From the NCBI GenBank assembly GCA_949299935.1, contig CASGCE010000016.1:93898-157897 (forward strand): a stretch of DNA of 64,000 nt, read 5' to 3'. Below, in pieces: positions 24,865 through 35,629 of the stretch. This DNA comes from an uncultured bacterium. GTDB lineage: Bacteria > Cyanobacteriota > Vampirovibrionia > Gastranaerophilales > Gastranaerophilaceae. The notes beneath the pieces are model-generated. The model was given only the letters and a program-made list of their open reading frames with translations, ran no database searches and was not told where the DNA came from. A program made the translations under genes and the position numbers. Positions within the stretch are counted from its first letter, which is position 1. Each line of letters opens with the position of its first letter.

Positions 24865-25810
24865 CGAGCTATTAAAAACGCGGGTCTCCGTGGCACCCAT
24901 GGCAGGAATAACCGACTATGTATTAAGGGAAATAATAAGGAAATATTCAAAGGATTGTTTGCTGACGACAGAGATGATAAGCACGGAATTTTTAGCACAA
25001 ACGCTTCGAGGCAGAAGCGGCAGGGAGATATTAAAGCGAAACAATAATCACAGTCCCATAGCATACCAGATAAGCGGACATAAACCCAAGTTAATGAGGC
25101 TAGCGGCAGAAACACTAACAGACATTGCAGACATGATAGATATAAACATGGGCTGTCCGGTTAAGAAAGTAATAGCGGGACAAGATGGCTGTTATCTAAT
25201 GCAAACTCCGGAGTTAGCGGCGGATCTGGTAAAGGCGGTAAAAGACGGAACAGACAAGCCGGTGAGTGTAAAATTTCGTTTAGGATACAGCAATAATGAT
25301 ATAAACTACGTAGAATTCGGTGAAAAGATGCAAAAGGCGGGTGCGGGATTTATAACAATACACGGCAGGACACGTACACAGATGTATTCCGGTAAAGCAA
25401 ACTGGCGGGTTATAAAGAGATTAAAGGAGAATGTTGATATACCGGTATATGTAAACGGCGATATCATATCCGTAGAAACGGCAATAGAAGCACTGGAACA
25501 ATCGGGAGCAGACGGAGTAGCAATAGGTAGGGGTATGCTTGGTAATCCGATTTTAATTCCGCAGATTGAGCAGTATCTGAGCAACCGCACTATGCCTGAA
25601 CCTTTAACTATCAATGAACGTATCAAAATCCTTAAATACCATCTTGATGAAGAAATAAAATTGCGGGGAGAAATTACGGGAATAAAGTTTATGCGAAAAT
25701 TTTACCCATACTATTTATCAGGATTTGAACACGCAAAACAAATTAGGACAAGACTTGTAACAGAAGAAAATTACGAAAAAATAATTACAATTCTTAACAA
25801 TATTAGCTAG
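24854..25810 (+). CDS. dusB: tRNA-dihydrouridine synthase, DusB type
   Basis: Flavoenzyme that reduces uridines in tRNA. 'VAPMAGITDYVLREI' opens the TIM barrel; 'DMIDINMGCPVKKV' carries the conserved catalytic Cys, and 'SVKFRLGY', 'FITIHGRTRTQMYSGKANW', 'PVYVNGDI' and 'GVAIGRGMLGNP' are the FMN and tRNA-binding stretches. 318 residues, normal length. It starts inside the end of the TPR gene, so it is co-transcribed with it. Confidence 0.94.
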   Translation: MEINELLKTRVSVAPMAGITDYVLREIIRKYSKDCLLTTEMISTEFLAQTLRGRSGREILKRNNNHSPIAYQISGHKPKLMRLAAETLTDIADMIDINMGCPVKKVIAGQDGCYLMQTPELAADLVKAVKDGTDKPVSVKFRLGYSNNDINYVEFGEKMQKAGAGFITIHGRTRTQMYSGKANWRVIKRLKENVDIPVYVNGDIISVETAIEALEQSGADGVAIGRGMLGNPILIPQIEQYLSNRTMPEPLTINERIKILKYHLDEEIKLRGEITGIKFMRKFYPYYLSGFEHAKQIRTRLVTEENYEKIITILNNIS

Positions 25811-25854
25811 CAAATTTTATTTTTTTTAGTTTTATAAAGCAATACGGAGGCAAT

Positions 25855-26229
25855 ATGAAAGTTAATACATTAGTCAAGGATTACATAATCAACTCACCGA
25901 TAGGTAATTCCAGCAAACAAGTAAAAGAAAGTATAGTATGGTTTAACAAGCAGAACTTAAAGCCTTACATAAAGACACGTCAAATAACAGAAAACGGGAA
26001 AGTGATGCTGGCATACAATAACAAACAAATGTCAAACGGCGACACCTTTGAAGTATTCAAGACAAAGTACACAACGCTACAGGTACACAAAAATTCAAAA
26101 GGCAAAATAAAGAAAATACAGCTAAAAAGCCCGGTGAACAAACAGCGACTAAACCGCAACGAATCATTTATCGAAAGCTTTAAAATAATGCTGAGAAGGG
26201 TAAATGAAGATTTGTTCGGAAATATATAA
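25855..26229 (+). CDS. Hypothetical basic protein, 124 residues
   Basis: Unrecognised. A strong CGGAGG precedes the ATG. It is basic throughout and predicted to be mostly beta in the middle ('NGDTFEVFKTKYTTLQVHK'), with a helical C-terminus 'ESFIESFKIMLRRVNEDLFG'. No signal peptide, membrane segment or clear nucleic-acid motif; the charge would fit a nucleic-acid binder. It follows dusB by 44 bases and converges with argS. Confidence 0.65.
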   Translation: MKVNTLVKDYIINSPIGNSSKQVKESIVWFNKQNLKPYIKTRQITENGKVMLAYNNKQMSNGDTFEVFKTKYTTLQVHKNSKGKIKKIQLKSPVNKQRLNRNESFIESFKIMLRRVNEDLFGNI

Positions 26230-26231
26230 AA

Positions 26232-27944
26232 TTACATTCTTTCAGGTGCACTAACAGACAAAATTGCCAGCGCATTATTTAAAACGGTTTTAACCGAATA
26301 GACAAGAGCCAATCTTGCCAGAGTGAGTTTTTTACTGTCATTAATAACTCTAACGGAATTATAGAACGAGTGGAATTCACCAGCCAATTCTTGGACATAA
26401 CGACAGATGGTATAGACCTGTCTGGTTTTGGCGGAATTTTCAATCAAGGACTTATATTCCTCAAGTTTAAGAACGAGTTTTTTCCCGTCAGCGATATTAC
26501 CATAAAGCAAAGACTTATCAAAGTTATTAATCAAATCGGAATATTCACCAGCTGACACAGCTGCCGGAATAGTTTTGCCGGTAAGGGAATCCGTTTTATC
26601 ATTAACGGCATTTCTGATAATGGAGCAAGCTCTTGCATGGGCATACTGCACATAAAACACCGGATTTTCATCAGAATTTTTCTTAGCCAAATCAATATCA
26701 AAATCGAGTGTAGTATCGATATTTCTCATAGTCATCCAAAAACGAGTAGCATCAACGCCCACCTCATTAATCAAATCTTCAAGAGTAATCATATTTTTAC
26801 GTTTTCCCATACGGACTTCTTCACCGTTGACCACGAGATTAACGAGCTGTCCCAAAAGCACCTCCAACTTATCGGGATTAAAGCCGAGAGCCTCAATGGA
26901 GGCTTTAACACGTGCCACATAACCGTGGTGATCAGCACCCCATATATCAATCATTCTGTCAAAACCGCGTTGGAGCTTACCGATATGGTAGGCTATATCA
27001 GCAGTAAGGTACGTATTTGAGCCGTCAGCCTTTTTGATAACTCTATCTTGATCGTCACCATATTCAGATGATTTAAACCAGACAGCACCGTCTTTTTCGT
27101 AAATTTTACCACTGGCTTTTAATTTATTGACACAAGCCTCGACCTCACCGGATTTATGCAAAGAAAGCTCCGAAAAGAAATTATCAAAATGCACCCTAAA
27201 TTTTTCCAAAAGTTCTTTTTGTACTTTTTCCTCATAATTTTTGGCGAAGTCGCATAATTGTTCCGAATCCTCGGGCAAACCGGTATGAGTTTTAAGGTAT
27301 TCTTTAGCCACAGCTATCAAATAATCACCCGGATAGAAATTTTTTCGTTCAGTTTCATCGGCAGGGAAATCGATATTTTCACCAAGCTGCTGACGGATTC
27401 TGACGGCGAGCGAATTACCGAGTTTTTGGATTTGAGAACCTGCATCATTAATATAAAATTCCTGATACACCTCGTGGCCGTAGAATTTCAAAAGATTTGC
27501 CAAGACAGAACCCATAGCAGCCCATCGACCATGACCTATATGAAACGGGCCCGTAGGATTTGCCGAAACATATTCCAAGATTATTTTTTCTTTTTCTACA
27601 TTTTCAGGTTTTCCGTAATCGGATTTTTTTTTGATGATTTCTTCAATAAGATTACACAAGAGGTTTTCACCGGCCTTAAAGTTTATAAACCCGGCAACTG
27701 CAGAATATTCATTATCTTCTTTGTCAACAAATTCAAGAACAGATTGTGCTATTAATGGCGGAGCCATTTTAGCATTTTTAGCCAAACAGGACACATTGAC
27801 CGCATAATCACCGAATTCGACATTTTTGGGGCGTTCAACGACCAGTGTATTTAGACCGTATTCTCTCAGCTGGCCCAGTTTACCTGCTTCTGCTGCCTTT
27901 TTCACTGCAATTTCAATTTTATTCAAAAAATAATCTTTTATCAT
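26232..27944 (-). CDS. argS: Arginyl-tRNA synthetase
   Basis: Class I synthetase of 570 residues. The HIGH motif is 'NPTGPFHIGHGR'; the KMSKS region is the short 'EVRMGKRKNMITLEDLINE', as is usual for ArgRS, which often lacks the second lysine. 'DIWGADHHGYVARVKASIEA' is the typical active-site stretch. The N-terminal Add-1 domain and the C-terminal anticodon-binding helices ('ALAILSVSAPERM' at the end) are complete. AGGAGAGG precedes the ATG. Confidence 0.95.
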   Translation of the reverse strand: MIKDYFLNKIEIAVKKAAEAGKLGQLREYGLNTLVVERPKNVEFGDYAVNVSCLAKNAKMAPPLIAQSVLEFVDKEDNEYSAVAGFINFKAGENLLCNLIEEIIKKKSDYGKPENVEKEKIILEYVSANPTGPFHIGHGRWAAMGSVLANLLKFYGHEVYQEFYINDAGSQIQKLGNSLAVRIRQQLGENIDFPADETERKNFYPGDYLIAVAKEYLKTHTGLPEDSEQLCDFAKNYEEKVQKELLEKFRVHFDNFFSELSLHKSGEVEACVNKLKASGKIYEKDGAVWFKSSEYGDDQDRVIKKADGSNTYLTADIAYHIGKLQRGFDRMIDIWGADHHGYVARVKASIEALGFNPDKLEVLLGQLVNLVVNGEEVRMGKRKNMITLEDLINEVGVDATRFWMTMRNIDTTLDFDIDLAKKNSDENPVFYVQYAHARACSIIRNAVNDKTDSLTGKTIPAAVSAGEYSDLINNFDKSLLYGNIADGKKLVLKLEEYKSLIENSAKTRQVYTICRYVQELAGEFHSFYNSVRVINDSKKLTLARLALVYSVKTVLNNALAILSVSAPERM

Positions 27945-28043
27945 AGTCCTCTCCTGTGTTCATTGTAGCACAAACACATACAAGTAATTATTTATGTATT
28001 TTTTGATAATTATTTTCATGTTAAACTGAGGTACAGGGGTATT

Positions 28044-29165
28044 ATGATGAAATTATTGGCAATATTTTTTATATTTATAGGCATAACCGCGCCGTCGTTT
28101 GCGGTTGAAAATCAAGTTCTACCCGCGGCAAAGGGCATAATAGAAAACATTAAATACACAGATATAACCAATCTGCAAGGCGGAGAGCAAAATCAAATTA
28201 AGCAGGAGGTCACAGTAAGAATTATAACGGGACAATTCAAAGGTGAAAAGCTGAACCTTGATAACATGCTTACGGGCAATCCGGCTTACGACATTATGCT
28301 TTCAACAGGTGACAAAGTAATACTTCATATGGAGCCCAACGAAGGATTTGTACAGGACATTAACAACGTAGACGTTTACATTTCCGATATAGAAAGAGTT
28401 AATGCAATATACATATTTACCGGAATATTTTTCCTAATGCTGCTTATAATAGGACGAAAAAAGGGTTTTTTAAGTTTCGTATCAATAATTACGACAATAG
28501 CGTTAATATTTTTAGCGCTGACCCCAATGATATTAAACAATGTACATCCCATAACGGCTACCTTGTTAGTATGCATTTTATCCACTGTAATAACGATATA
28601 CCTTGTAGGAGGGCTAAACTACAAAAGTACATCGGCAATTATAGGTTCAATAGCAAGCGTTGGGTTTGCGGGTGGTTTATCAATACTGGCAATAAAACTT
28701 GCCACACTAACCGGTTTTGCCGGTGAAGAACCAATGTTTTTATACACCGCAAGACCCGATTTGGATTTTACTGGAATTCTTGCCTCTGCCATGATGCTTG
28801 CGGCATTAGGCGCAGTTATGGACACCTCTGTTTCCATTGCCAGCACAATCAACGAAATTTACCTTACGAACAAAAATTTGACAATAAAGAATCTTTTCCA
28901 ATCCGGAATGAACGTTGGTAAAGACATAATTGGCACGATGTCCAATACACTTATACTCGTATATTTGGGGAGCTCACTTCCGCTTGTACTTTTGTCAAAC
29001 AACATTGACTTGAACAAATTTTTCAACCTCAACCAAGTTGCAACAGAAATAACCTCAGCATTAATAGGAAGCATTGCAATACTTGCGTGTGTTCCGATTA
29101 CAGCAATAATAAGCGCATACCTGATAAAATCCAAACACCAAGAGGATTTTAGATTTAAAAACTAA
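28044..29165 (+). CDS. YibE/F-family membrane protein
   Basis: 373 residues. A signal peptide ('MMKLLAIFFIFIGITAPSFA') and an extracytoplasmic beta domain with 'KGIIENIKY' and 'GEKLNLDNMLTGNPAYDIML' precede about seven membrane helices ('IYIFTGIFFLMLLIIGRKKG' and on). 'GAVMDTSVSIASTINEI' and 'GMNVGKDIIGTMSNTLILVY' are the hallmarks of the YibE/F family. The function is not established; transport has been suggested for Lactococcus homologues. It is followed by a bidirectional terminator. Confidence 0.88.
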   Translation: MMKLLAIFFIFIGITAPSFAVENQVLPAAKGIIENIKYTDITNLQGGEQNQIKQEVTVRIITGQFKGEKLNLDNMLTGNPAYDIMLSTGDKVILHMEPNEGFVQDINNVDVYISDIERVNAIYIFTGIFFLMLLIIGRKKGFLSFVSIITTIALIFLALTPMILNNVHPITATLLVCILSTVITIYLVGGLNYKSTSAIIGSIASVGFAGGLSILAIKLATLTGFAGEEPMFLYTARPDLDFTGILASAMMLAALGAVMDTSVSIASTINEIYLTNKNLTIKNLFQSGMNVGKDIIGTMSNTLILVYLGSSLPLVLLSNNIDLNKFFNLNQVATEITSALIGSIAILACVPITAIISAYLIKSKHQEDFRFKN

Positions 29166-29174
29166 ATTTAAACA

Positions 29175-29207
29175 AAAAAGCGATAATCCAGTGAGATTAC
29201 CGCTTTT
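29175..29207 (+). terminator. Bidirectional terminator between yibE/F and metK
   Basis: AAAAAGCGATAATC pairs with GATTACCGCTTTTT, one mismatch, with T or A runs on both sides; it lies between the two convergent genes. Confidence 0.85.
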
Positions 29208-29224
29208 TGATATCTGAATTCTAA

Positions 29225-30499
29225 TTACTTAGAACAGCAAGAGTAAGAACAAGCTTGTGATTTCAAATCATCCGCCTTGTCAGTTTGTTCCCAAGGAACG
29301 AATATATCAGAACGTCCCATATGTCCGTATGCTGCCAAAAGCTGGTAGAATTTACCGCCATTTTTAGCAGGCAAACCGCGTAAATCAAATTGTTTAATAA
29401 TACCTGCCGGTGTTAAATCAAAATTTTTATAAACCAAATCCGAAATTTCATCATCAGAGATTTTACCGGTACCAAAAGTATCAACCATGATTGAAATAGG
29501 TTCTGCAACACCTATAGCGTAAGCCAATTCTATTTCGCATTTTTCAGCCAAACCTGATGCGACAACGTTTTTAGCAACATATCTTGCGGCATAAGCAGCA
29601 GAACGATCAACTTTTGTTGGATCCTTTCCTGAAAAAGCGCCACCACCGTGTCTTGAATAGCCGCCATATGTGTCGACAATAATCTTACGACCTGTCAGAC
29701 CTGCATCACCTTGAGGGCCTCCAACTACAAACCTGCCTGACGGATTTACAAGAACTATTGTTTTATCATCAAGCTTTATCGTTTCATTTTCAAACACTTT
29801 ATCAATTACGTATTTTTTAATATCACGTTTGATAATTTCCTGCACAGAATAATTATCCGTTTCACCATCAATTTCCGGATCATGCTGGGTAGAAATTAAA
29901 ACCGTATGAATTCTTGAAGGTTTGCCGTCAACATATTCAACGGTAACCTGAGATTTGCCGTCGGGACGTAAATAATCAAGCATACCCTGCTTTCTTACGT
30001 CTGCAAGTCTGTGCGAAAGTTTATGAGCCAAACTTATCGGCAATGGCATCAATTCCGGTGTTTCGTTACACGCGTAGCCAAACATAATTCCCTGATCACC
30101 CGCGCCGATATTTTCAGTTTCCATAGCTGAGGTATCCGCACTATAAGAACGATTTTCCAGTGCTTTGTTGACACCGCCTGCAATATCGCAAGATTGTTCA
30201 TCAATACTTGTTAATACAGCGCAGGTTTTGTAATCAAAGCCGCCGCCTTCTCTGCCAACATAACCGATATTCTTAATTGTATCTCTTACCACTGACGGAA
30301 TATCAACATAACAATCCGCAGTAATTTCACCGCAAACAAGTGCCATGCCTGTAGTGACGGTTGTTTCCGCAGCCACACGTGCTTGAGGGTATTTTGTCAA
30401 AAATTCGTCCAAAATCGCGTCAGATATCTGATCACACACTTTGTCGGGGTGGCCTTCCGTTACTGATTCGGAAGTGAATAAAAAATTTCTTGGTGTCAT
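29225..30499 (-). CDS. metK: S-adenosylmethionine synthetase
   Basis: Makes SAM from ATP and methionine. Signatures: '[20 protein letters not shown]', '[12 protein letters not shown]' and '[19 protein letters not shown]'. 424 residues, about 30 longer than the usual bacterial enzyme; the excess includes insertions and a cysteine-rich end '[11 protein letters not shown]', which could bind a metal or be neutral. AAGGAG lies before the ATG. A structured leader may lie between 30510 and 30580 (separate entry). Confidence 0.95.
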   Translation of the reverse strand: MTPRNFLFTSESVTEGHPDKVCDQISDAILDEFLTKYPQARVAAETTVTTGMALVCGEITADCYVDIPSVVRDTIKNIGYVGREGGGFDYKTCAVLTSIDEQSCDIAGGVNKALENRSYSADTSAMETENIGAGDQGIMFGYACNETPELMPLPISLAHKLSHRLADVRKQGMLDYLRPDGKSQVTVEYVDGKPSRIHTVLISTQHDPEIDGETDNYSVQEIIKRDIKKYVIDKVFENETIKLDDKTIVLVNPSGRFVVGGPQGDAGLTGRKIIVDTYGGYSRHGGGAFSGKDPTKVDRSAAYAARYVAKNVVASGLAEKCEIELAYAIGVAEPISIMVDTFGTGKISDDEISDLVYKNFDLTPAGIIKQFDLRGLPAKNGGKFYQLLAAYGHMGRSDIFVPWEQTDKADDLKSQACSYSCCSK

Positions 30500-30520
30500 T
30501 TATTTTCTCCTTAATTCTTT

Positions 30521-30556
30521 TACCGCCGGTAAGTTTTTTAATTCCAACCCGGCCTA
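30521..30556 (-). promoter_or_regulatory. Possible structured leader of metK
   Basis: On the minus strand, GCCGG (about 30550-30554) can pair with CCGGC across a 19-base loop, and the same 3' side can instead form the palindrome TTACCG-G-CGGTAA (30521-30533) just before the AAGGAG. Two mutually exclusive hairpins next to the ribosome site are what a translational switch needs. It does not match a SAM riboswitch class I know. Just upstream is AGCTTAATGGATAG, which resembles a tRNA D arm. Confidence 0.3.
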
Positions 30557-30611
30557 TCCATTAAGCTATATTATAAACCCTGAAAATCTAAAATCAAATA
30601 ATTATAAATTT

Positions 30612-30764
30612 TTACTTAATATATGAAACACTTACAAGCATATAATCCCCTTGAACTTCAACTACAGCCCATCTTAACGGAATTATGCCAATACTTTGCA
30701 GCTCTTTTTCTATCAAAGTATTATCTTTTAAATATTTGATTTTAATAACGTCTGAAACTACCAT
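30612..30764 (-). CDS. Small protein between tRNA-Thr and metK, 50 residues
   Basis: The frame MVVSDVIKIKYLKDN... to 'QGDYMLVSVSYIK' is clean and protein-like, with 'IPLRWAVVEVQGDYMLVS' looking like a beta hairpin. The frame stays open upstream through 'IVCVILVC', which together with 'MVVSDVI' would make a membrane helix if translation began at an upstream TTG or GTG. No good SD was found. It lies just after tRNA-Thr on the same strand and may be co-transcribed with it. Function unknown. Confidence 0.4.
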   Translation of the reverse strand: MVVSDVIKIKYLKDNTLIEKELQSIGIIPLRWAVVEVQGDYMLVSVSYIK

Positions 30765-30796
30765 ACACACCAAAATAACACATACTATTGAAAAAA

Positions 30797-30869
30797 AGCC
30801 GATAAAGGGACTTGAACCCTTGACCTACTCATTACGAATGAGTTGCTCTACCAACTGAGCTATATCGGC
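30797..30869 (-). tRNA. tRNA-Thr (CGT)
   Basis: Minus strand: acceptor GCCGATA/TATCGGC, D arm with AGTTGGTAGAGC, anticodon stem ACTCA/TGAGT, loop TTCGTAA (anticodon CGT), T arm GGGTTCAAGTCCC. CCA is not encoded; the gene runs into a T stretch (TTTTTTT) that may end transcription. Confidence 0.93.
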
Positions 30870-30978
30870 AATTTCTATTTTATTTTAACACAAACATCAG
30901 AAAGTGTATTTTTAAGACAATATCGAAGTCAAAAGCTAAAGCATGTCGAAAAAAAATTCCTCCTAAAAACATTCATTC

Positions 30979-32823
30979 CTATTCAACCGTAACAGATTTT
31001 GCCAAGTTTCTGGGCTGATCAACGTCTTTTCCCAAAAATTCAGCAATATAATATGCTATCAATTGCAGAGGAATAACAGCAATTATCGGTGATAAGAATT
31101 CTTGAACCTCCGGAACTGTTATGATACATTCAAACAACTCCTCCAGCTTCGGGTCATTAGAATTTGTCAATGCAATCATTCTTGCATTACGTGCTTTAGC
31201 CTCCTCGCTATTGGAAAGAAGTTTTTCGTAAACAACACCCTTCATAAGAATTGACAAAACAGGCATTGTATCATCCAACATAGCGATAGGTCCGTGCTTC
31301 AATTCACCTGCTGCATAGCCGGTTGCGTTAATATAGCTTATTTCTTTTAACTTAAGCGCGCCCTCCAATGCTGTCGGAAGGTTTATACCTCTTGCGACAT
31401 ATATAAAATCTTTAGTACCGGAAAATTTTCTTGCACATTTTTGGATTTCATCTGTATTAGCAAGTATTTGTTCAATCTTTTGCGGCAAGAGCATCAATTC
31501 ATTTTTTATAGAGCGGATTACACTGTAATCCATGCTGTTTTTAATCTCAGCCATATACAAAGATAAAAGATAAAATGCCATTAACTGTGCGATATAGGAT
31601 TTTGTAGCGGCAACAGAAACCTCAATCCCTGCATTAACGGACAGCAAACTGTCCGCTTCTCTTGCCATAGATGAATCCGGGCGGTTTGTTATAATTAAAA
31701 TATAAGACCCGCAGGCTTTTGCTTGTTTAATAGCAGTCAAAGTATCTGCGGTTTCGCCCGATTGAGAAACACCTATTATGAGTGTATGCTCATCAGTAAC
31801 CGTACGCCTGTAGATGTATTCACTTGAGGCCTCAACATCAACAGGTATCCCGCAGAAGGTCTCAATCAAATACTTACCGACCATTGCTGCGTGTAAAGAC
31901 GTCCCGCAGGCAATGATTTGAATTCTGTTCAAATTCTTTAAAGTTTCTTTTGTAAGCTTAACCTCATCTAAAACAACCGGTTCTGATGCGGTATGAAGTT
32001 TACCCACCAAAGTATTTCTTATAACATCAGGCTGTTCGTGGATTTCCTTAAGCATAAAATGTTTATAGCCCATTTTACTCAAAGCTACAGGCTCCCAAGG
32101 CAAAAGCTCGATTTTTTGTGGAACTTCATTACCGTCTTTGTCAATCAATTGCATTGAATCAGGTGTTAAAGTTACCACCTGATTTTCAGACAAATACATA
32201 GCCTTTTTGGTATATTTTATTGTAGCAGGCACATCAGATGCGATAAAATATTCCCCCTCACCTATTCCGACCAATAGCGGGGCGTTGCGTTTTGTTGCTA
32301 CAATTGTATTTTTATAGTCATTGTGCATTACACAAAGTGCATAAGCACCTTCAATCTCTTTTGCTGCAACTCTTACAGCTTCGGTTAAGTCGTGAGTTTC
32401 ATTATATTTTTTTGCAATAAAGTGCGCGGCAACTTCTGTATCGGTCTGGGATTTAAATACACATCCTTCTTTTTCAAGCTGTGCTCTGAGCTCTTTGTAA
32501 TTTTCTATAATTCCGTTATGCACAAGTACCAAATCACCATGATTACAAGTGTGCGGGTGAGCATTCAAAACTGTTGGCGCACCGTGGGTTGCCCAGCGTA
32601 TATGGCCGATTCCCATTGTGGATTTCTCAAACTCGCTTACGTGAGATTTAAGTTCTTCACGTAAATTTTTCAATTTGCCGATAGCCTTGTAAACCTTTAT
32701 ATTATCGGCGCATTTAACCGCTATACCTGATGAATCATAACCTCTATATTCCAATTGCTCCAGACCGTCCAATAATATATCAACTACCGGCCTAAAGCCC
32801 ACATATCCTACTATTCCGCACAT
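30979..32823 (-). CDS. glmS: Glutamine-fructose-6-phosphate aminotransferase
   Basis: Makes glucosamine-6-phosphate for peptidoglycan and LPS. N-terminal glutaminase with the catalytic Cys2 ('MCGIVGYVG'), 'EYRGYDSSGIA' and 'HIRWATHG'; two SIS domains follow ('ACGTSLHAAMVGKYLIE', 'IGVSQSGETADT', 'YINATGYAAGELKHGPIAML'), and the end 'DQPRNLAKSVTVE' is the standard one. 614 residues. The 100 bases before the start are too short and show no sign of the glmS ribozyme. Confidence 0.96.
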   Translation of the reverse strand: MCGIVGYVGFRPVVDILLDGLEQLEYRGYDSSGIAVKCADNIKVYKAIGKLKNLREELKSHVSEFEKSTMGIGHIRWATHGAPTVLNAHPHTCNHGDLVLVHNGIIENYKELRAQLEKEGCVFKSQTDTEVAAHFIAKKYNETHDLTEAVRVAAKEIEGAYALCVMHNDYKNTIVATKRNAPLLVGIGEGEYFIASDVPATIKYTKKAMYLSENQVVTLTPDSMQLIDKDGNEVPQKIELLPWEPVALSKMGYKHFMLKEIHEQPDVIRNTLVGKLHTASEPVVLDEVKLTKETLKNLNRIQIIACGTSLHAAMVGKYLIETFCGIPVDVEASSEYIYRRTVTDEHTLIIGVSQSGETADTLTAIKQAKACGSYILIITNRPDSSMAREADSLLSVNAGIEVSVAATKSYIAQLMAFYLLSLYMAEIKNSMDYSVIRSIKNELMLLPQKIEQILANTDEIQKCARKFSGTKDFIYVARGINLPTALEGALKLKEISYINATGYAAGELKHGPIAMLDDTMPVLSILMKGVVYEKLLSNSEEAKARNARMIALTNSNDPKLEELFECIITVPEVQEFLSPIIAVIPLQLIAYYIAEFLGKDVDQPRNLAKSVTVE

Positions 32824-32923
32824 TTATCTTTAATCTCCGCTTTTGTGTGTTCAATAGTATATTAGCATTAAAAAAATGTTTTTTAAATACTTTTATAAAA
32901 GTTTTACATCGATATATGCGGCA

Positions 32924-35527
32924 TTACTCATCTTTGACAAATTTGATTTCATCGTCATCCACATCAATTATTAAGCTGTCACCACGTTTAAATTTCTGCT
33001 CCAAAATCAATTTTGAAAGCGGATTTTCCACAAGTTGTCTAATAACTCTTTTCAAGGGTCTTGCGCCATACACAGGATTAAATCCTCTTGTTGCAAGAAA
33101 TTCTTTTGCTTCTTCAGTTATATCCAACTCAATTTCTTGATCAGCCAGCAGTTTTCTCAAATAATCCGTTTGTATATCAACAATAGCACTTAACTGTTGA
33201 AGCGTCAGTGCTTTAAAGAAGATTATTTCATCAATTCTGTTTAAAAATTCAGGTTTAAAATTACTTCTCAAAAGTGCCAAAACCTCCTCTTTTGTCTTGT
33301 CAAAATCTGTCTGATTTAGCATTGAATCGAGTGTTTTTTCGAGAATAATATCACTGCCCAAATTACTTGTCATAATAATCAAGGTATTTTTAAAATCGAC
33401 GACTCTGCCTTTTGAATCTGTCAGACGGCCGTCATCAAATATTTGAAGCATTATATTAAATACATCCGGATGCGCTTTTTCAATCTCATCAAACAGAACA
33501 ACCGAATACGGCTTTCTTCTGACAGCCTCAGTAAGCTGACCGCCTTCTTCATAACCCACATATCCCGGAGGTGCTCCGACGAGTCTTGCAACGTTATGTT
33601 TTTCCATATATTCTGACATATCAATACGGATTAGGGCATCTTCATCGTTGAACATAAATTCAGCAAGAGCCTTTGCAAGCTCTGTCTTACCGACACCTGT
33701 AGGCCCTAAGAAAAGAAATGTTCCTATCGGACGTTTTGGATCTTTCAAACCGGATCTTGCACGACGAATAGCATCCGCAACCGTTGTTACAGCTTCATCT
33801 TGACCTATCAAGCGTTTATGCAAAATTTCTTCCATATTGATAAGTTTTTGCATTTCACTTTCTACAAGTTTTGTAACGGGAATTCCGGTCCATTTGCTTA
33901 CAACTTGGGCAATATCGCCTTCATCAATTTGTTCTTTTAATAATTGATTATCCTTTTTATCGCGGTTTTCGCACGCTTTGAGCTGTTTTTCCAGTTCCAA
34001 AAGTCTGCCGTATTTAAGCTCTGCCGCTAATTGCAAATCCGTATTACGTTCAGCTTCTTCTATTTGTTTTTTTACCTTGTCGATTTCATCTTTAATAGCA
34101 GCTTCACCTATAATTGACGATTTTTCTTGTTCCCATTGAACTTTCATCTTGTTAATTTTTTCTTCCAGTTCATCAATTTGCTTTGTCAAATCATCTACTT
34201 TAGCTTTTGCCTCATCGCTTTCTTCTTTCTTCAACGCTTCGCGTTCAATTTCAAATTGAATTTTTTGACGCATCATAGAATCAATTTCTTCAGGCATGGA
34301 ATCAATTTCAATACGCAAAGATGATGCAGCCTCATCAATAAGATCGATAGCTTTATCGGGCAAGAACCTATCCGTGATGTATCTATCAGAAAGTCTTGCA
34401 GCAGCAATAAGCGCACTATCGAGAATTCTTACGCCATGATGGACTTCGTATTTTTCCTTCAAACCTCTCAAGATACTTATAGTATCTTCAACACTTGGTT
34501 CATCAACCAACACAGGTTGGAAACGACGTTCAAGCGCCGGGTCTTTTTCGATATATTTTCTGTATTCATTGATTGTTGTAGCACCTATTGTTCTTAAAAC
34601 ACCGCGTGCCAGCATCGGCTTCAATAAATTACCTGCATCCATTGAACCCTCTGTGGCGCCTGCGCCTACAACCGTATGAAGTTCATCGATAAACATTACA
34701 ATTTCACCGTTTGAATCTTCAACTTCTTTCAAAACTGCCTTCAGACGCTCCTCAAATTCACCCCTGAATTTTGCACCCGCAACTAATGCTCCCATATCAA
34801 GCGAGATTAATTTCACTTCCTTCAAACTTTCGGGAACATCACCTCTGACGATACGTTGTGCAAGCCCCTCTACAATCGCTGTTTTTCCGACTCCCGGTTC
34901 TCCTATCAATACAGGGTTATTTTTGGTTCGTCTGTTTAATACTTGAATAATTCTTCTGACTTCTTCATCTCTGCCTATTACAGGATCAAGTTTCCCTTTT
35001 CTTGCAAGTGCTGTCAAATCTGTTGAATATTTCTCCAGCGCTTTCATATTTTCTTCTGCGTTTTTATTGTCCACTTTTTTGTTACCTCTTATTTTTTTCA
35101 TCGCATTTAAAACAGTGCTTGAATTTACTCTAAAATCACTCAAAAGCTTTTGGATATTTGAATTATCCAATTTAGTCATGGCAAGCAGAATATCCTCTGC
35201 ACTTATAAATTCATCTTTTAATTCATTTGCAACCTCATCTGATAAGTCAAGTAACCTGATAGTTTCTTGTGACAAAAATAACTGCTGAGAATTTTGGATC
35301 CCCGAAACCGTCGCAAATGCCTTAACAGACGCCACAATCCTGTCAATAAAAGATTGGGTAAGCAATTTTAATTCGCTTAAATAATCCTTTATAATTCCGT
35401 TATCTTTAATCATGGCAAGCATTATATGTTCAGGCTGCATTTCGGTATTTTTATTGGAATTTACAAGCGTGTTTGCACTTGACAAAAGCTCTTGAGAATA
35501 GTTCGTAAATCTGTTTATATCAACCAT
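32924..35527 (-). CDS. clpB: ClpB disaggregase
   Basis: Hsp100 protein that pulls apart aggregates with DnaK. It has an N-domain (1-145), two AAA+ modules with Walker A 'GEPGVGKTA' (about 208) and 'GPTGVGKTE' (about 605), Walker B 'MFIDELH' and '[10 protein letters not shown]', and a coiled-coil middle domain (about 400-525) that marks ClpB rather than ClpC/A. 867 residues, normal. AAAGGAG precedes the ATG. No CIRCE element (TTAGCACTC inverted repeat) is present upstream. Confidence 0.95.
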   Translation of the reverse strand: MVDINRFTNYSQELLSSANTLVNSNKNTEMQPEHIMLAMIKDNGIIKDYLSELKLLTQSFIDRIVASVKAFATVSGIQNSQQLFLSQETIRLLDLSDEVANELKDEFISAEDILLAMTKLDNSNIQKLLSDFRVNSSTVLNAMKKIRGNKKVDNKNAEENMKALEKYSTDLTALARKGKLDPVIGRDEEVRRIIQVLNRRTKNNPVLIGEPGVGKTAIVEGLAQRIVRGDVPESLKEVKLISLDMGALVAGAKFRGEFEERLKAVLKEVEDSNGEIVMFIDELHTVVGAGATEGSMDAGNLLKPMLARGVLRTIGATTINEYRKYIEKDPALERRFQPVLVDEPSVEDTISILRGLKEKYEVHHGVRILDSALIAAARLSDRYITDRFLPDKAIDLIDEAASSLRIEIDSMPEEIDSMMRQKIQFEIEREALKKEESDEAKAKVDDLTKQIDELEEKINKMKVQWEQEKSSIIGEAAIKDEIDKVKKQIEEAERNTDLQLAAELKYGRLLELEKQLKACENRDKKDNQLLKEQIDEGDIAQVVSKWTGIPVTKLVESEMQKLINMEEILHKRLIGQDEAVTTVADAIRRARSGLKDPKRPIGTFLFLGPTGVGKTELAKALAEFMFNDEDALIRIDMSEYMEKHNVARLVGAPPGYVGYEEGGQLTEAVRRKPYSVVLFDEIEKAHPDVFNIMLQIFDDGRLTDSKGRVVDFKNTLIIMTSNLGSDIILEKTLDSMLNQTDFDKTKEEVLALLRSNFKPEFLNRIDEIIFFKALTLQQLSAIVDIQTDYLRKLLADQEIELDITEEAKEFLATRGFNPVYGARPLKRVIRQLVENPLSKLILEQKFKRGDSLIIDVDDDEIKFVKDE

Positions 35528-35629
35528 TAATTATCAACTCCTTTTGCTGTATTCGTTATACACATTTTAAGGGTAAATTCACAAAAGTCAGTTTTTTTTA
35601 ATGTTTAATTAATAATTTGAACAAAAAGT

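Noticed and set aside
32824..32923. Possible glmS ribozyme
   Set aside because: The gap to clpB is only 100 AT-rich bases with no ribozyme-like core.
35528..35629. CIRCE element or heat-shock site before clpB
   Set aside because: No TTAGCACTC inverted repeat or close variant.
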